A stretch of 64,000 nt of DNA from Jeotgalicoccus coquinae (GTDB lineage Bacteria; Bacillota; Bacilli; Staphylococcales; Salinicoccaceae), in assembly GCF_014207425.1 (NCBI RefSeq), contig NZ_JACHFF010000003.1, positions 186,001 to 250,000 on the forward strand, read 5' to 3'. Below are positions 27,130-37,065 of this stretch, piece by piece. The notes under the pieces are model-generated. The model worked only from the letters and a program-made list of their open reading frames with translations. It searched no databases and was not told the origin of the DNA. Numbering within the stretch: the first letter of the stretch is position 1; each line of letters begins with the position of its first letter. The translations under genes and the position numbers were made by a program.

Positions 27130-27837
27130 ATGCTGCATATAAAAAATCTCGGTATTTATTACGGCGGTTTCAGCGCAGCAGTCAGCGATGTGGAATTCGG
27201 TCCGGGAATTCATGTGATGCTCGGTGAAAACGGCAGCGGGAAAAGTTCTGTTCTCACCGGAATTACAGGCTATAATATGCCGGTCATTACTGAACGGGAA
27301 TTGGAATACAACGGTGTACCGCTCGACAGAACTGCTGATTACATCAGTTATCTGCCGCAGCAGAATGTTCCGTTTCAAATTACTGTGGAAGATTTTATTC
27401 AAATGACTGCATCAATACGTCTGCCGAAAAAAGATGTTAACTGTACTTTAAAAGAATTTGGACTGGAGCAGTTCAGAAATACATCAGCTGACAATTTAAG
27501 CGGCGGTGAATTTAAACGGGCGCTGTGCGCACAGCTGCATCTTGAAGATAAGCCTGTAATGATGTTCGATGAAATCGAGCAGGGACTCGATATTAATTAC
27601 CAGCATCTGGTCATGAACTGGCTTAAACAGTTAAGTTCAGAAAAAGTAATAATTATGGCGATGCATGATCTGAATCTCGCACTCAGTTACGCGGATACAG
27701 TAACATGTATGAAAAAAGGCACTTTAACCGAAGTTAAAGTGCCTGTCAGAGAAGTGAATGAAAAAATGCTGGCGGAAACTTTTTCACGTGAAATGAAAAT
27801 TATTCATCACGACGGGAAAGTGATTGCGCTCAGCTGA
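27130..27837 (+). CDS. Orphan ABC transporter ATPase, iron-siderophore/B12-importer type
   Basis: A 235-residue nucleotide-binding subunit: Walker A GENGSGKSS, Q-loop in YLPQQNVPF, signature LSGGEFKRAL, Walker B VMMFDEIEQGLD and switch MAMHDLNLALSYAD. The H-D-L-N-L-A pattern is typical of FhuC/BtuD/FecE-type importers. No permease or binding protein gene is adjacent, so its partner is elsewhere or it acts without one. An in-frame ATG at 27112 lies inside the osmC gene; the ATG at 27130, one base after the osmC stop, is preferred. Its end overlaps the convergent coaW by 8 bp. Confidence 0.82.
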   Translation: MLHIKNLGIYYGGFSAAVSDVEFGPGIHVMLGENGSGKSSVLTGITGYNMPVITERELEYNGVPLDRTADYISYLPQQNVPFQITVEDFIQMTASIRLPKKDVNCTLKEFGLEQFRNTSADNLSGGEFKRALCAQLHLEDKPVMMFDEIEQGLDINYQHLVMNWLKQLSSEKVIIMAMHDLNLALSYADTVTCMKKGTLTEVKVPVREVNEKMLAETFSREMKIIHHDGKVIALS

Positions 27838-28624
27838 TTGCTCCGAGTGCACCGCTGTATTCGCCGTCCGGCACGACATAGGCCTCGGCATTTTTTAATT
27901 CGCTGTATCTGTAAATAATATCGGTCATAACTGTGTTATCAAGCAGTGTCGAACCAATAAAAACCATATTTTTCGTCTTGAATGCATCGGCTAAATTAAT
28001 CGCCATTGCAGTGACAGTTTCTGCCACGAGTCCGATAACAGCAATCAGCTGATCTTCGATCGAGGCATTTTTTTGTGCGTTGATTATATGTCCGAAGTTG
28101 CTGGCAGTCAGATCACCGGGAATCGGTGAAGGTCTGCCATTATAAATATGGTGGACTTTTAGATCGATGATATCGCGGTCTCCATCTTTCGCCCGTTCGA
28201 TAATCGTATCGAAATCACCGATGCCCGTCAGCAGATAGCTGAGGCCGATCAGTGTACCACCGCCGACTCCGGAGCCGCCGACACGTTTTTGGGATTCGCG
28301 TGTGGCTTGATGAAAGCTTGTTCCAGTGCCGACGTTTAAGTAAACGTATCGGTCCAGGTCTATATCTGCTTCTTTTAACAGCTGTGAAAGTCCGCGGAAT
28401 GTAGCATCAAACTCTATGGAAAGTGTTGCGTTGAAATTGAGTTTCTCCTGAATGTATTCGGCTTTGCCACCCGTTAAATAAACATCCTCACCGGCATATT
28501 CGTTATTCAGCATATCGATGACCTGATTGATTTCTGCAGCGGGATATTTTTTAAATGTCCGTCCTTCGTCAGTTACCAATGCGACTTTAATCAGTGTGCC
28601 TCCGGCGTCGATTCCTATTTTCAT
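27830..28624 (-). CDS. coaW: Type II pantothenate kinase
   Basis: A 264-residue actin-fold kinase that phosphorylates pantothenate in the first step of CoA synthesis. Visible are the phosphate loop GIDAGGTLIKVA, the NVGTGTSFH segment and the Gly-rich GGSGVGGGTLIG. This eukaryote-like isoform is characteristic of staphylococci and is not feedback-inhibited by CoA in S. aureus. GAGGAG six to seven bases before the ATG at 28624 fixes the start. As in S. aureus it lies near rpoE-pyrG. Confidence 0.9.
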   Translation of the reverse strand: MKIGIDAGGTLIKVALVTDEGRTFKKYPAAEINQVIDMLNNEYAGEDVYLTGGKAEYIQEKLNFNATLSIEFDATFRGLSQLLKEADIDLDRYVYLNVGTGTSFHQATRESQKRVGGSGVGGGTLIGLSYLLTGIGDFDTIIERAKDGDRDIIDLKVHHIYNGRPSPIPGDLTASNFGHIINAQKNASIEDQLIAVIGLVAETVTAMAINLADAFKTKNMVFIGSTLLDNTVMTDIIYRYSELKNAEAYVVPDGEYSGALGAIS

Positions 28625-28650
28625 ATTTTTACTCCTCACAGTTGTGAAAT

Positions 28651-28690
28651 ATTAAGCAGCGCTCAATGATTTTGAGCGCTGCTTAATTTT
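28651..28690 (-). terminator. Terminator between the BCCT gene and coaW
   Basis: A perfect 16-bp stem (28651-28666 with 28672-28687) with a 5-base loop, flanked by A/T-rich sequence on both sides. On the minus strand it follows the transporter gene. Confidence 0.85.
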
Positions 28691-28706
28691 AATCATTAAT
28701 TCTATT

Positions 28707-30290
28707 TTAATACTTTTTGCGTCGTTGTCTACGTTTCATTGCCTCATTCGGCTCTCGTCTGAGTCCTTTGGACACTGAAGCGATCATCATTATGAGAATG
28801 GCGGCGAACGGCAGACCGGCGAGCAGTGATGCTGCCTGCAGACTAGTCAGACCGCCGGCAAGAATCAGTGCAATCGTCAGGAGACCAAGAAGCAGTCCCC
28901 AAAGAATTTTCAGGCCGGTAGGCGGATTATCGGTATTTCCGATACTCATACCCGCAACGATAAACGTTGCCGAGTCGGCTGATGTGACAAGGAATGTAAA
29001 AATCAGGACGATTGCTATTGCTGACGTCAGCCATGAAATAGGCAGCGTATCAAACAATGCGAACAATGCCTGAGTCTGATCGTTTAATACGATTTCCCCA
29101 ATGTTTGTATTATTCATAAGATCTGAATAAATTGCCGTTCCTCCGAGTGCACCGACCCACAGGAAAGAAAGCATCGGCGGTACGATTAAAATACCCATGA
29201 CATATTCACGAATACTGCGTCCGCGTGATACACGTGCAACGAATGAACCAATAAATGGACTCCATGCGATTACCCATGCCCAATAGAATACTGTCCATTC
29301 CTGAACCCAGGATTCGCCTGAATACGGCTGCAGACGTAATGAATAGCCGACGAAATTTGTCAGATAATCACCGAGACCTACAATGATAGTTTCCATAATA
29401 AATGTAAATGGACCAACAGCCATAATAAATACGGTTAATACAAGAGCAAGAATCATATTTAAGCTGCTCAGAAACTTCATTCCGCGTTTAAGACCGGTAA
29501 TCGTCGAGAAGATGAATAACCCTGTCATTAATGCAGTCAGAATAATTTGCGTTACGGGACCTGACGGGATACCAAATGCGATATCAAGACCGCCGTCCAT
29601 TTGCATAATACCTAAACCGACAGATGTTGACATACCTGTAATTGTTGCGATAATCGCCAGAATATCTATTGCTTTTCTGGCTTTTTGATTGTAATCGAGA
29701 CCGAACAGCGGCTCGAGTGCGGTCGATACCAGGCCATCGCGGTTTTTACGGAATTGGAAATACCCGATTGCGAGACCTGCGACACCGAAGATTGACCACT
29801 GTGAAATACCCCAGTGGAAATAAGTATAACCCATTGCGACTCTGGCAGCTTCTGCTGATTCAACAGGTCCGCCGAGGAATGGTGATGTCATAAAGTGCTG
29901 CATTGGTTCGGCAACACCGTAGAATACTAACCCGACACCGAGACCGCTTGAGAATAACATCCCGATCCATGACCAGAATGAAAACTCGGGCTTCGAATTA
30001 TCGCCGCCGAGTTTAACGCGGCCGTATGGCGAAAGTGCCAGGAATAAAAGAAATACTCCAAATCCAAATACAACAAGTAAGAAGAACCAGCTGAAGTATT
30101 GTGAGATTACCGCATAGATGTTTTCCGAGGCGGCTTGGAACTGATCTGGAATAATCATTGCGATTGCAGAAACAACCAGAATTATTGCGGTAGATATCCA
30201 AAAGACAGTACCGAGCTGTTTCAGATGAAACTTATCCGGTTTTTCCGGATTCGTATCTTGCTTTGACGTGGTGTTATTATCATTCGTCAA
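28707..30290 (-). CDS. BCCT-family glycine betaine/choline-type transporter
   Basis: A 527-residue twelve-helix secondary transporter. The family signatures are visible: SWIGMLFSSGLGVGLVFYG with EPMQHF, and the Trp-rich FYWAWVIAWSPFIGSFVARV. It takes up betaine, carnitine or related osmoprotectants with sodium or protons; OpuD/BetP-like. The start is TTG at 30290, seven bases after AGGAGGAA. The N-terminal 25 residues are polar, the C-terminus basic (RRQRRKK). An osmoprotectant role fits a halotolerant staphylococcal relative but is inference. Confidence 0.88.
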   Translation of the reverse strand: MTNDNNTTSKQDTNPEKPDKFHLKQLGTVFWISTAIILVVSAIAMIIPDQFQAASENIYAVISQYFSWFFLLVVFGFGVFLLFLALSPYGRVKLGGDNSKPEFSFWSWIGMLFSSGLGVGLVFYGVAEPMQHFMTSPFLGGPVESAEAARVAMGYTYFHWGISQWSIFGVAGLAIGYFQFRKNRDGLVSTALEPLFGLDYNQKARKAIDILAIIATITGMSTSVGLGIMQMDGGLDIAFGIPSGPVTQIILTALMTGLFIFSTITGLKRGMKFLSSLNMILALVLTVFIMAVGPFTFIMETIIVGLGDYLTNFVGYSLRLQPYSGESWVQEWTVFYWAWVIAWSPFIGSFVARVSRGRSIREYVMGILIVPPMLSFLWVGALGGTAIYSDLMNNTNIGEIVLNDQTQALFALFDTLPISWLTSAIAIVLIFTFLVTSADSATFIVAGMSIGNTDNPPTGLKILWGLLLGLLTIALILAGGLTSLQAASLLAGLPFAAILIMMIASVSKGLRREPNEAMKRRQRRKKY

Positions 30291-30391
30291 GAGAGTTCCT
30301 CCTAAATTAATTAATAGTTTCTTATTCCTATTACCCTTACAATACCAACAAAAAACGCTGAAATAATGAAAGTTGTAATGTAATGTCTAAA

Positions 30392-30421
30392 TTGTCACTA
30401 GAGGGGGTATGGCACTATAAT
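30392..30421 (+). promoter_or_regulatory. Promoter of the double-GNAT gene
   Basis: TTGTCA (30392-30397) and TATAAT (30416-30421), 18-bp spacer. Confidence 0.7.
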
Positions 30422-30468
30422 AGCAAACTATAATAACATGTCAAAAAAGAGGTAAAAGGGAGAAAAAC

Positions 30469-31299
30469 ATGGAAATCAATATTAGGGAATTTACAGAACA
30501 GGACAGAGAGCACCTTGAAAATTACATATTGAGTGACAGGCAGCAGGTCTATTCGAGCATGCCGCTTGAAGTGCTGGACGATGCTCTTAATGATAAGAAC
30601 CGCACTGCGAATGTTGTCGTTACAGATGACGGCAAAGTCATCGGTTTCTTTGTGCTTCATAAACACTACCAGCACGAAGGGTACGACACGCCGCACGAAG
30701 TCGTCTACGTGCGTTCTTTATCGATTAATGAAAAGTATCAGGGGAACGGATACGGTACAGCGGTTGCCCAGCATCTGCCGGTATACGTGCAGGAAAATTT
30801 TTCATCATTCGATCATTTATATTTAGTTGTTGACGGCGAAAATGCAGGTGCGTGGAACTTATACGAACGCGCAGGTTTTCTGCATCTGGCGACAAAAGAA
30901 GAAGGACCAATCGGTAAAGAGCGTTTGTACTATCTCGATCTGAACCGCAGTTACGTGCCTAATTTAAGACTTGAAGTCGACGCAGGGACAGCAGCGCCTG
31001 CAGTGAAAATTATACTGAAGCGGGAAAATAAGGAAGTTGGCCATATCGATGCGGAACAGGACGATGGTACGCTTGAAATTAAGCATATATATGTAGATGC
31101 AGAACACCGGGAAGAAGGTGTTGCCGAAAGCGCGATGCGCCAGTTTGCAACAGTCGTCAGAAGAAAACTGTCCGGCGTGGATAAAGCAACGGTAACTGTG
31201 TCTGATCCGGCATTTGAAAAGCTGTTTACGAACGCGGGATTTGTACTGATTGACAATCCGGAAAATACGAATCGATATGTGAAATTAGTAAGATATTAA
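30469..31299 (+). CDS. Tandem GNAT-family acetyltransferase
   Basis: A 276-residue protein. The N-terminal half is a full GNAT domain with VYVRSLSINEKYQGNGYGTA (acetyl-CoA loop Q-G-N-G-Y-G) and GENAGAWNLYERAGF. The second half (residues about 165-276) repeats the fold in degenerate form: GTLEIKHIYVDAEHREEGVA has lost the canonical Gly-rich loop, so it may be structural or regulatory. Acceptor unknown. AAAAGGGAG precedes the ATG. It lies just before rpoE, as an acetyltransferase gene does in staphylococci. Confidence 0.8.
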   Translation: MEINIREFTEQDREHLENYILSDRQQVYSSMPLEVLDDALNDKNRTANVVVTDDGKVIGFFVLHKHYQHEGYDTPHEVVYVRSLSINEKYQGNGYGTAVAQHLPVYVQENFSSFDHLYLVVDGENAGAWNLYERAGFLHLATKEEGPIGKERLYYLDLNRSYVPNLRLEVDAGTAAPAVKIILKRENKEVGHIDAEQDDGTLEIKHIYVDAEHREEGVAESAMRQFATVVRRKLSGVDKATVTVSDPAFEKLFTNAGFVLIDNPENTNRYVKLVRY

Positions 31300-31307
31300 T
31301 ATAAAGC

Positions 31308-31336
31308 TTGAAACATCGCATAAATATTTGTATTAT
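31308..31336 (+). promoter_or_regulatory. Promoter of rpoE
   Basis: TTGAAA (31308-31313) and TATTAT (31331-31336) with 17-bp spacing, 36 bases before the rpoE start. Confidence 0.65.
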
Positions 31337-31372
31337 ATCCTAAGGTATTTCCATCTTGAAAGGATGACGTAA

Positions 31373-31882
31373 ATGAGACTGGACAGCTATACAAAAGAAA
31401 TGATGGACGAGCATTCGTTTATAGATATGTCGCACATATATTTAGAAGATAAGGGCAAAGAAACAAATCTTTATGAAATGATTGATAAATTTAAAGAGGT
31501 TGGAAGCTATACTGAAGGTGAAATTGAGAACCGTGTGCTGCAGTTCTACACGGACTTAAACACTGACGGACGTTTCCTGAGCACGGATGACGGCGTATGG
31601 GGTCTTCGTGAATGGTATGCAGTTGACGATATCAGCGATAAAATCGCTCCGACAATTCACAAGATTGAAATTGCAGCTGAGGAAGAGTACATCGAAGAAG
31701 AAGCCGATGCAGACTACCCGGGTGCAAAAGAATTAGGTGAAGAACAGGGAGAAATCGACGAGACATTGCACGGTGAAGACGACGAGGACAACATCGACGG
31801 TAAAGAAGCTGACGATGAAATCGAGTTTGTAGAAAAAGAAAAACTCGAAGATGATTATGACGATGAAGCCGATGCATACTAA
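31373..31882 (+). CDS. rpoE: DNA-directed RNA polymerase delta subunit
   Basis: A 169-residue subunit found in Firmicutes RNA polymerase. The N-terminal HARE-HTH domain (residues 1-90, with [14 protein letters not shown] and GVWGLREWY) is folded; the C-terminal 75 residues are almost entirely Asp/Glu and disordered, which lets delta act as a nucleic-acid mimic that promotes polymerase recycling and promoter selectivity. AAAGGATGA precedes the ATG. Gene order rpoE-pyrG is conserved. Confidence 0.95.
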   Translation: MRLDSYTKEMMDEHSFIDMSHIYLEDKGKETNLYEMIDKFKEVGSYTEGEIENRVLQFYTDLNTDGRFLSTDDGVWGLREWYAVDDISDKIAPTIHKIEIAAEEEYIEEEADADYPGAKELGEEQGEIDETLHGEDDEDNIDGKEADDEIEFVEKEKLEDDYDDEADAY

Positions 31883-31889
31883 TTTTTAA

Positions 31890-33632
<1,743 letters not shown>

Positions 33633-33675
33633 TCAGCGATATAAGAAAGTTTTTAACTATTAAAATAGTGAATGG

Positions 33676-33711
33676 AAATGACTGCGTTTCTAAAGCGCAG
33701 TCATTTTTTAA
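33676..33711 (+). terminator. Terminator of pyrG
   Basis: AAATGACTGCG (33676-33686) pairs perfectly with CGCAGTCATTT (33696-33706), then TTTTAA. Confidence 0.9.
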
Positions 33712-33790
33712 TAATATGTGTTAAAATACCTTTGCAGCAGTGAAAACAGTAATTATTAAAATATTTTAATGAACGGTTAATGGTAAAGCA

Positions 33791-33820
33791 TTGTCAGTTC
33801 GTGAAGCTTTAATTTATAAT
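33791..33820 (+). promoter_or_regulatory. Promoter of the transaldolase-like gene
   Basis: TTGTCA (33791-33796) and TATAAT (33815-33820), 18-bp spacer, 36 bases before the start codon. Confidence 0.7.
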
Positions 33821-33856
33821 GATAGTAATATCACAATATTGGAGGACGAAGACAAG

Positions 33857-34498
33857 ATGAAATACTTTATAGATACAGCTAATATGGATGAAATTCAAGA
33901 AATAAACGAGTGGGGCGTACTGAGCGGTGTGACAACAAACCCGTCATTAGTAGCCAAAGAGAAAGATATTTCTTTCCACGACAGACTTGTGGAAATTTGT
34001 GAACTGGTAGGCGGACCTGTCAGCGGTGAAGTAATCGCGCTTGACGCTGAAGGCATGATCGAAGAAGGTCGCGAACTTGCGAAACTTCACGAGCATATTA
34101 TCGTTAAAATTCCGATGACAGAAGACGGAATGAAAGCAGTTAAAGTACTTTCTGAAGAAGGAATTAAAACGAACGTTACTTTAATTTTCAACACAGTACA
34201 GGCACTTACAGCAGCACGTGCAGGTGCAACGTACGTATCTCCGTTTATCGGACGCCTTGACGATATCGGTCTTGACGGGCTGCAGCTGATCGAAGATATC
34301 GCTGCTATTTTTGCAATTCATGATATTGACACTGAAATTATTGCAGCATCGATCCGTAACGCCGGACACATGCACGGAGCGGCAGTACGCGGTGCTGATA
34401 TCGCAACAATCCCTTACAAAGTAATTAAAACGTTAACTCAGCATCCTTTAACTGATAAAGGTATCGAGCAATTCTTAAACGACTGGAACAACAAGTAA
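33857..34498 (+). CDS. tal: Transaldolase-like protein, short TalC/fructose-6-phosphate aldolase family
   Basis: A 214-residue class I aldolase of the short transaldolase group. [13 protein letters not shown] near residue 24, the Schiff-base lysine in [12 protein letters not shown], the NVTLIFN strand and the C-terminal AASIRN with TIPYKVI are all present. It transfers dihydroxyacetone or cleaves fructose 6-phosphate in central carbon metabolism. GGAGGA at 33841 fixes the ATG at 33857. In Bacillus fbaA precedes this gene; here it does not. Confidence 0.9.
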   Translation: MKYFIDTANMDEIQEINEWGVLSGVTTNPSLVAKEKDISFHDRLVEICELVGGPVSGEVIALDAEGMIEEGRELAKLHEHIIVKIPMTEDGMKAVKVLSEEGIKTNVTLIFNTVQALTAARAGATYVSPFIGRLDDIGLDGLQLIEDIAAIFAIHDIDTEIIAASIRNAGHMHGAAVRGADIATIPYKVIKTLTQHPLTDKGIEQFLNDWNNK

Positions 34499-34532
34499 TC
34501 TCCATATAATTAAATGACAAGGAGCTTTCTAT

Positions 34533-35798
34533 ATGGCTGAAGATGTAATTAAAGTCCGCGGCGGCAGCAGATTGACTGGACAAGTTGACATCAGCGGTGC
34601 TAAAAACAGTGCAGTTGCACTGATTCCGGCATCACTTATGGCCTCCAGCGGTACAGTGAAACTGGAGGGCCTGCCTGAAATCAGCGATGTTAAGACGCTG
34701 ATGAGTCTGTTGAATGACTTGAACATTAAAACAGACTTATCGGGTACAACTCTCGAAGTCAATGCAGAAGAAGCAGTGAACATGCCGCTGCCAAACAACA
34801 AAGTACAATCTTTACGCGCATCGTATTATATGATGGGAGCAATGCTCTCACGCTTTAAAAAATGTGTTATCGGGCTGCCCGGCGGATGTCCGCTCGGACC
34901 GAGACCGATTGATCAGCACATTAAAGGGTTTGAAGCACTCGGTGCAAAAGTAACGAACGAGCACGGTGCGATGTATCTGACAGCAGAAAAACTGACAGGC
35001 GCTAAAATATTCTTCGATGTTGTATCGGTAGGTGCAACGATTAATATGATGCTTGCAGCAAGCTGTGCAGAAGGACGCACGATTTTGGAAAACGTAGCAA
35101 AAGAACCCGAAATCGTCGACGTTGCTTCACTTTTAAACAACATGGGTGCAAACATTAAAGGCGCAGGTACGGATACAATCCGTATCGAAGGTGTGGAATC
35201 ACTCCACGGCACGACGCACAATATTATTCCGGACCGCATTGAAGCGGGTACTTATATGATTGTCGGAGCAATTGCCGGCGAGAATTATAAAGTGAATAAT
35301 ATTATTCCGACACACATGGAATCACTGTCTGCAAAACTGGAGGAAATGGGTGTTGAACTCGACATCGGCGATGACTATGTCGTAATTAACAAACCGGAAT
35401 CATACAATGCTGTTTCATTGAAAACACAAGTGTATCCCGGATTTGCAACAGACCTGCAGCAGCCGATTACACCGCTTATGTTTTTAGCTGACGGTGTGAG
35501 CAAGATTACCGAGACTATTTATCCTGCAAGGTTCAGACATGTTGATGAACTGTCCCGTATGAACGCTCATATTGAGAAGAAAAGCGGCAGTGCGTTAATT
35601 TACCCGTCACAGCTTAAAGGTGCGGAAGTATATGCAAGTGACCTGCGTGCAGGTGCCTGTCTGTTAATTTCCGGTCTGATAGCAGACGGTGTAACGACAA
35701 TTCACAACGTCAATCATATCGACAGAGGCTACGCTGATATTGTTAAGAAATTAGAAGCACTCGGTGCAGATATATGGCGTGAAACTTTAAAAGATTAA
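34533..35798 (+). CDS. murZ: UDP-N-acetylglucosamine 1-carboxyvinyltransferase, MurZ paralogue
   Basis: A 421-residue EPT-family enzyme that adds enolpyruvate to UDP-GlcNAc in the first committed step of peptidoglycan synthesis. The PEP-binding catalytic cysteine is C119 in [21 protein letters not shown] near residue 22 binds substrate. This Cys form is the fosfomycin target. Position between tal and glpX identifies it as MurZ (MurAB) rather than the MurA copy at 53634. AAGGAG precedes the ATG. Confidence 0.94.
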   Translation: MAEDVIKVRGGSRLTGQVDISGAKNSAVALIPASLMASSGTVKLEGLPEISDVKTLMSLLNDLNIKTDLSGTTLEVNAEEAVNMPLPNNKVQSLRASYYMMGAMLSRFKKCVIGLPGGCPLGPRPIDQHIKGFEALGAKVTNEHGAMYLTAEKLTGAKIFFDVVSVGATINMMLAASCAEGRTILENVAKEPEIVDVASLLNNMGANIKGAGTDTIRIEGVESLHGTTHNIIPDRIEAGTYMIVGAIAGENYKVNNIIPTHMESLSAKLEEMGVELDIGDDYVVINKPESYNAVSLKTQVYPGFATDLQQPITPLMFLADGVSKITETIYPARFRHVDELSRMNAHIEKKSGSALIYPSQLKGAEVYASDLRAGACLLISGLIADGVTTIHNVNHIDRGYADIVKKLEALGADIWRETLKD

Positions 35799-35804
35799 AT
35801 GTTC

Positions 35805-35840
35805 AAAGACTGGAATTTGTAAAAATTCCAGTCTTTTTTC
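35805..35840 (+). terminator. Terminator of murZ
   Basis: AAAGACTGGAATTT (35805-35818) pairs with AAATTCCAGTCTTT (35823-35836), followed by TTTC. Confidence 0.9.
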
Positions 35841-35842
35841 TG

Positions 35843-35851
35843 TGTTATAAT
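35843..35851 (+). promoter_or_regulatory. Extended -10 promoter of glpX
   Basis: TGTTATAAT is an extended -10; no clear -35 is visible because the murZ terminator lies upstream. Confidence 0.5.
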
Positions 35852-35891
35852 AGTTAGGGAAATTCAGCACGGTATACAGGGGGAGACAGTT

Positions 35892-36857
35892 TTGGAAAGA
35901 GGATTATCGATGGAACTCGTAAGGGTGACTGAAGCAGCTGCGCTGGCGAGTGCCGCGTGGACAGGAAAAGGTCAGAAAAATGCAGCGGACGATGCAGCAA
36001 CAACAGCGATGCGCAGACTGTTTGAAACGATTCCGATGACGGGGAAAGTAGTTATCGGCGAAGGCGAGATTGACGAAGCGCCGATGCTTTATATCGGTGA
36101 AGAACTCGGAACAAAAGATGGTCCGGAACTCGATATCGCAGTCGATCCGCTGGAAGGCACAACGACTGTTGCAGAGGGCAGTTTCGGTGCAATGACTGTA
36201 CTTGCAGTTGCTGATAAAGGAAATCTGCTGCATGCACCGGATATGTATATGCAGAAACTTGCTGTCGGACCCGGCTGCCGCGGTGTTATCGATATTGATA
36301 TGTCTGTCGGGGACAATATCCGTGCAGTGGCCAAAGCGAAAAACAAAGATGTGAGCGACGTCACTGTAACGATTATTAAACGCGAACGAAGTCAGGAAAT
36401 TATCGACGAGGTCCGCGCACTCGGTGCACGTATCATTATGTTTGATAATGGTGATGTCGGTGCGGCGATTAATACGTGCTTTGACTGGACGGGAGTCGAT
36501 ATTCTTATGGGTATCGGCGGTGCGCCTGAGGGCGTAATTGCAGCCGCCGGAATTAAAGCACTCGAAGGAGATTTCCAGGGACGGCTTCTCCCAAGAAACG
36601 ATGAAGAGCGCATACGCTGTACAGCTATGGGTGTTAATCCCGATGATAAACTGGAACTTGAAGATCTGGTAAGCGGGGACGATGCAATTTTTGCGGCGAC
36701 TGCAGTGACCGACGGGGAATTGATGAAAGGTGTGCAGTTTAAGAGCGGCTACGCTGAAACGTCTTCAGTCGTTATGCGTGCGAAGTCAGGGACAGTACGT
36801 TTTGTAAACAGCCGCCACAGCATGAAGAAGAAACCGAATATGGTGATGGAAAAGTAA
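35892..36857 (+). CDS. glpX: Class II fructose-1,6-bisphosphatase
   Basis: A 321-residue GlpX-type gluconeogenic phosphatase. Metal and substrate motifs are visible: [18 protein letters not shown] (phosphatase signature), [15 protein letters not shown] and the C-terminal [13 protein letters not shown] at 35892 is the likely start: GGGGGAG lies eight bases upstream and Bacillus GlpX also begins [16 protein letters not shown]. The next gene, rho, has its own promoter after a terminator. Confidence 0.93.
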   Translation: MERGLSMELVRVTEAAALASAAWTGKGQKNAADDAATTAMRRLFETIPMTGKVVIGEGEIDEAPMLYIGEELGTKDGPELDIAVDPLEGTTTVAEGSFGAMTVLAVADKGNLLHAPDMYMQKLAVGPGCRGVIDIDMSVGDNIRAVAKAKNKDVSDVTVTIIKRERSQEIIDEVRALGARIIMFDNGDVGAAINTCFDWTGVDILMGIGGAPEGVIAAAGIKALEGDFQGRLLPRNDEERIRCTAMGVNPDDKLELEDLVSGDDAIFAATAVTDGELMKGVQFKSGYAETSSVVMRAKSGTVRFVNSRHSMKKKPNMVMEK

Positions 36858-36862
36858 GCAGC

Positions 36863-36898
36863 AATGCCGGGAGATTCTCCCGGCATTCCATGTTTTCT
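36863..36898 (+). terminator. Terminator of glpX
   Basis: AATGCCGGGA (36863-36872) pairs perfectly with TCCCGGCATT (36878-36887); the following tract is only moderately T-rich (CCATGTTTTC). Confidence 0.75.
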
Positions 36899-36928
36899 TT
36901 GACACAGCACGTGTCAGGGATGTAATAT
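36899..36928 (+). promoter_or_regulatory. Promoter of rho with inverted repeat
   Basis: TTGACA (36899-36904) and TAATAT (36923-36928) with an 18-bp spacer. TGACAC...GTGTCA (36900-36916) is an exact 6-bp inverted repeat overlapping the -35. Confidence 0.65.
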
Positions 36929-36932
36929 ATGT

Positions 36933-37001
36933 ATGCCTTTTAAAAACTTCAGCTTCGTGCCCCGTGGAGAATTATACCCGCAGATCCAGCGCAATTACTA
37001 A
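36933..37001 (+). other. Short open frame in the rho leader
   Basis: ATG at 36933 opens 22 codons (MPFKNFSFVPRGELYPQIQR, then two residues) ending TAA at 37001, within the roughly 120-base leader of rho. There is no ribosome binding site and the ATG lies at or just before the predicted transcription start, so it may be chance. Confidence 0.2.
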
Positions 37002-37065
37002 AATTATTTCGACTATAAAAATTAATATATAAAATAAATAAAATCAGTATTGGGAAGTGGAAATT

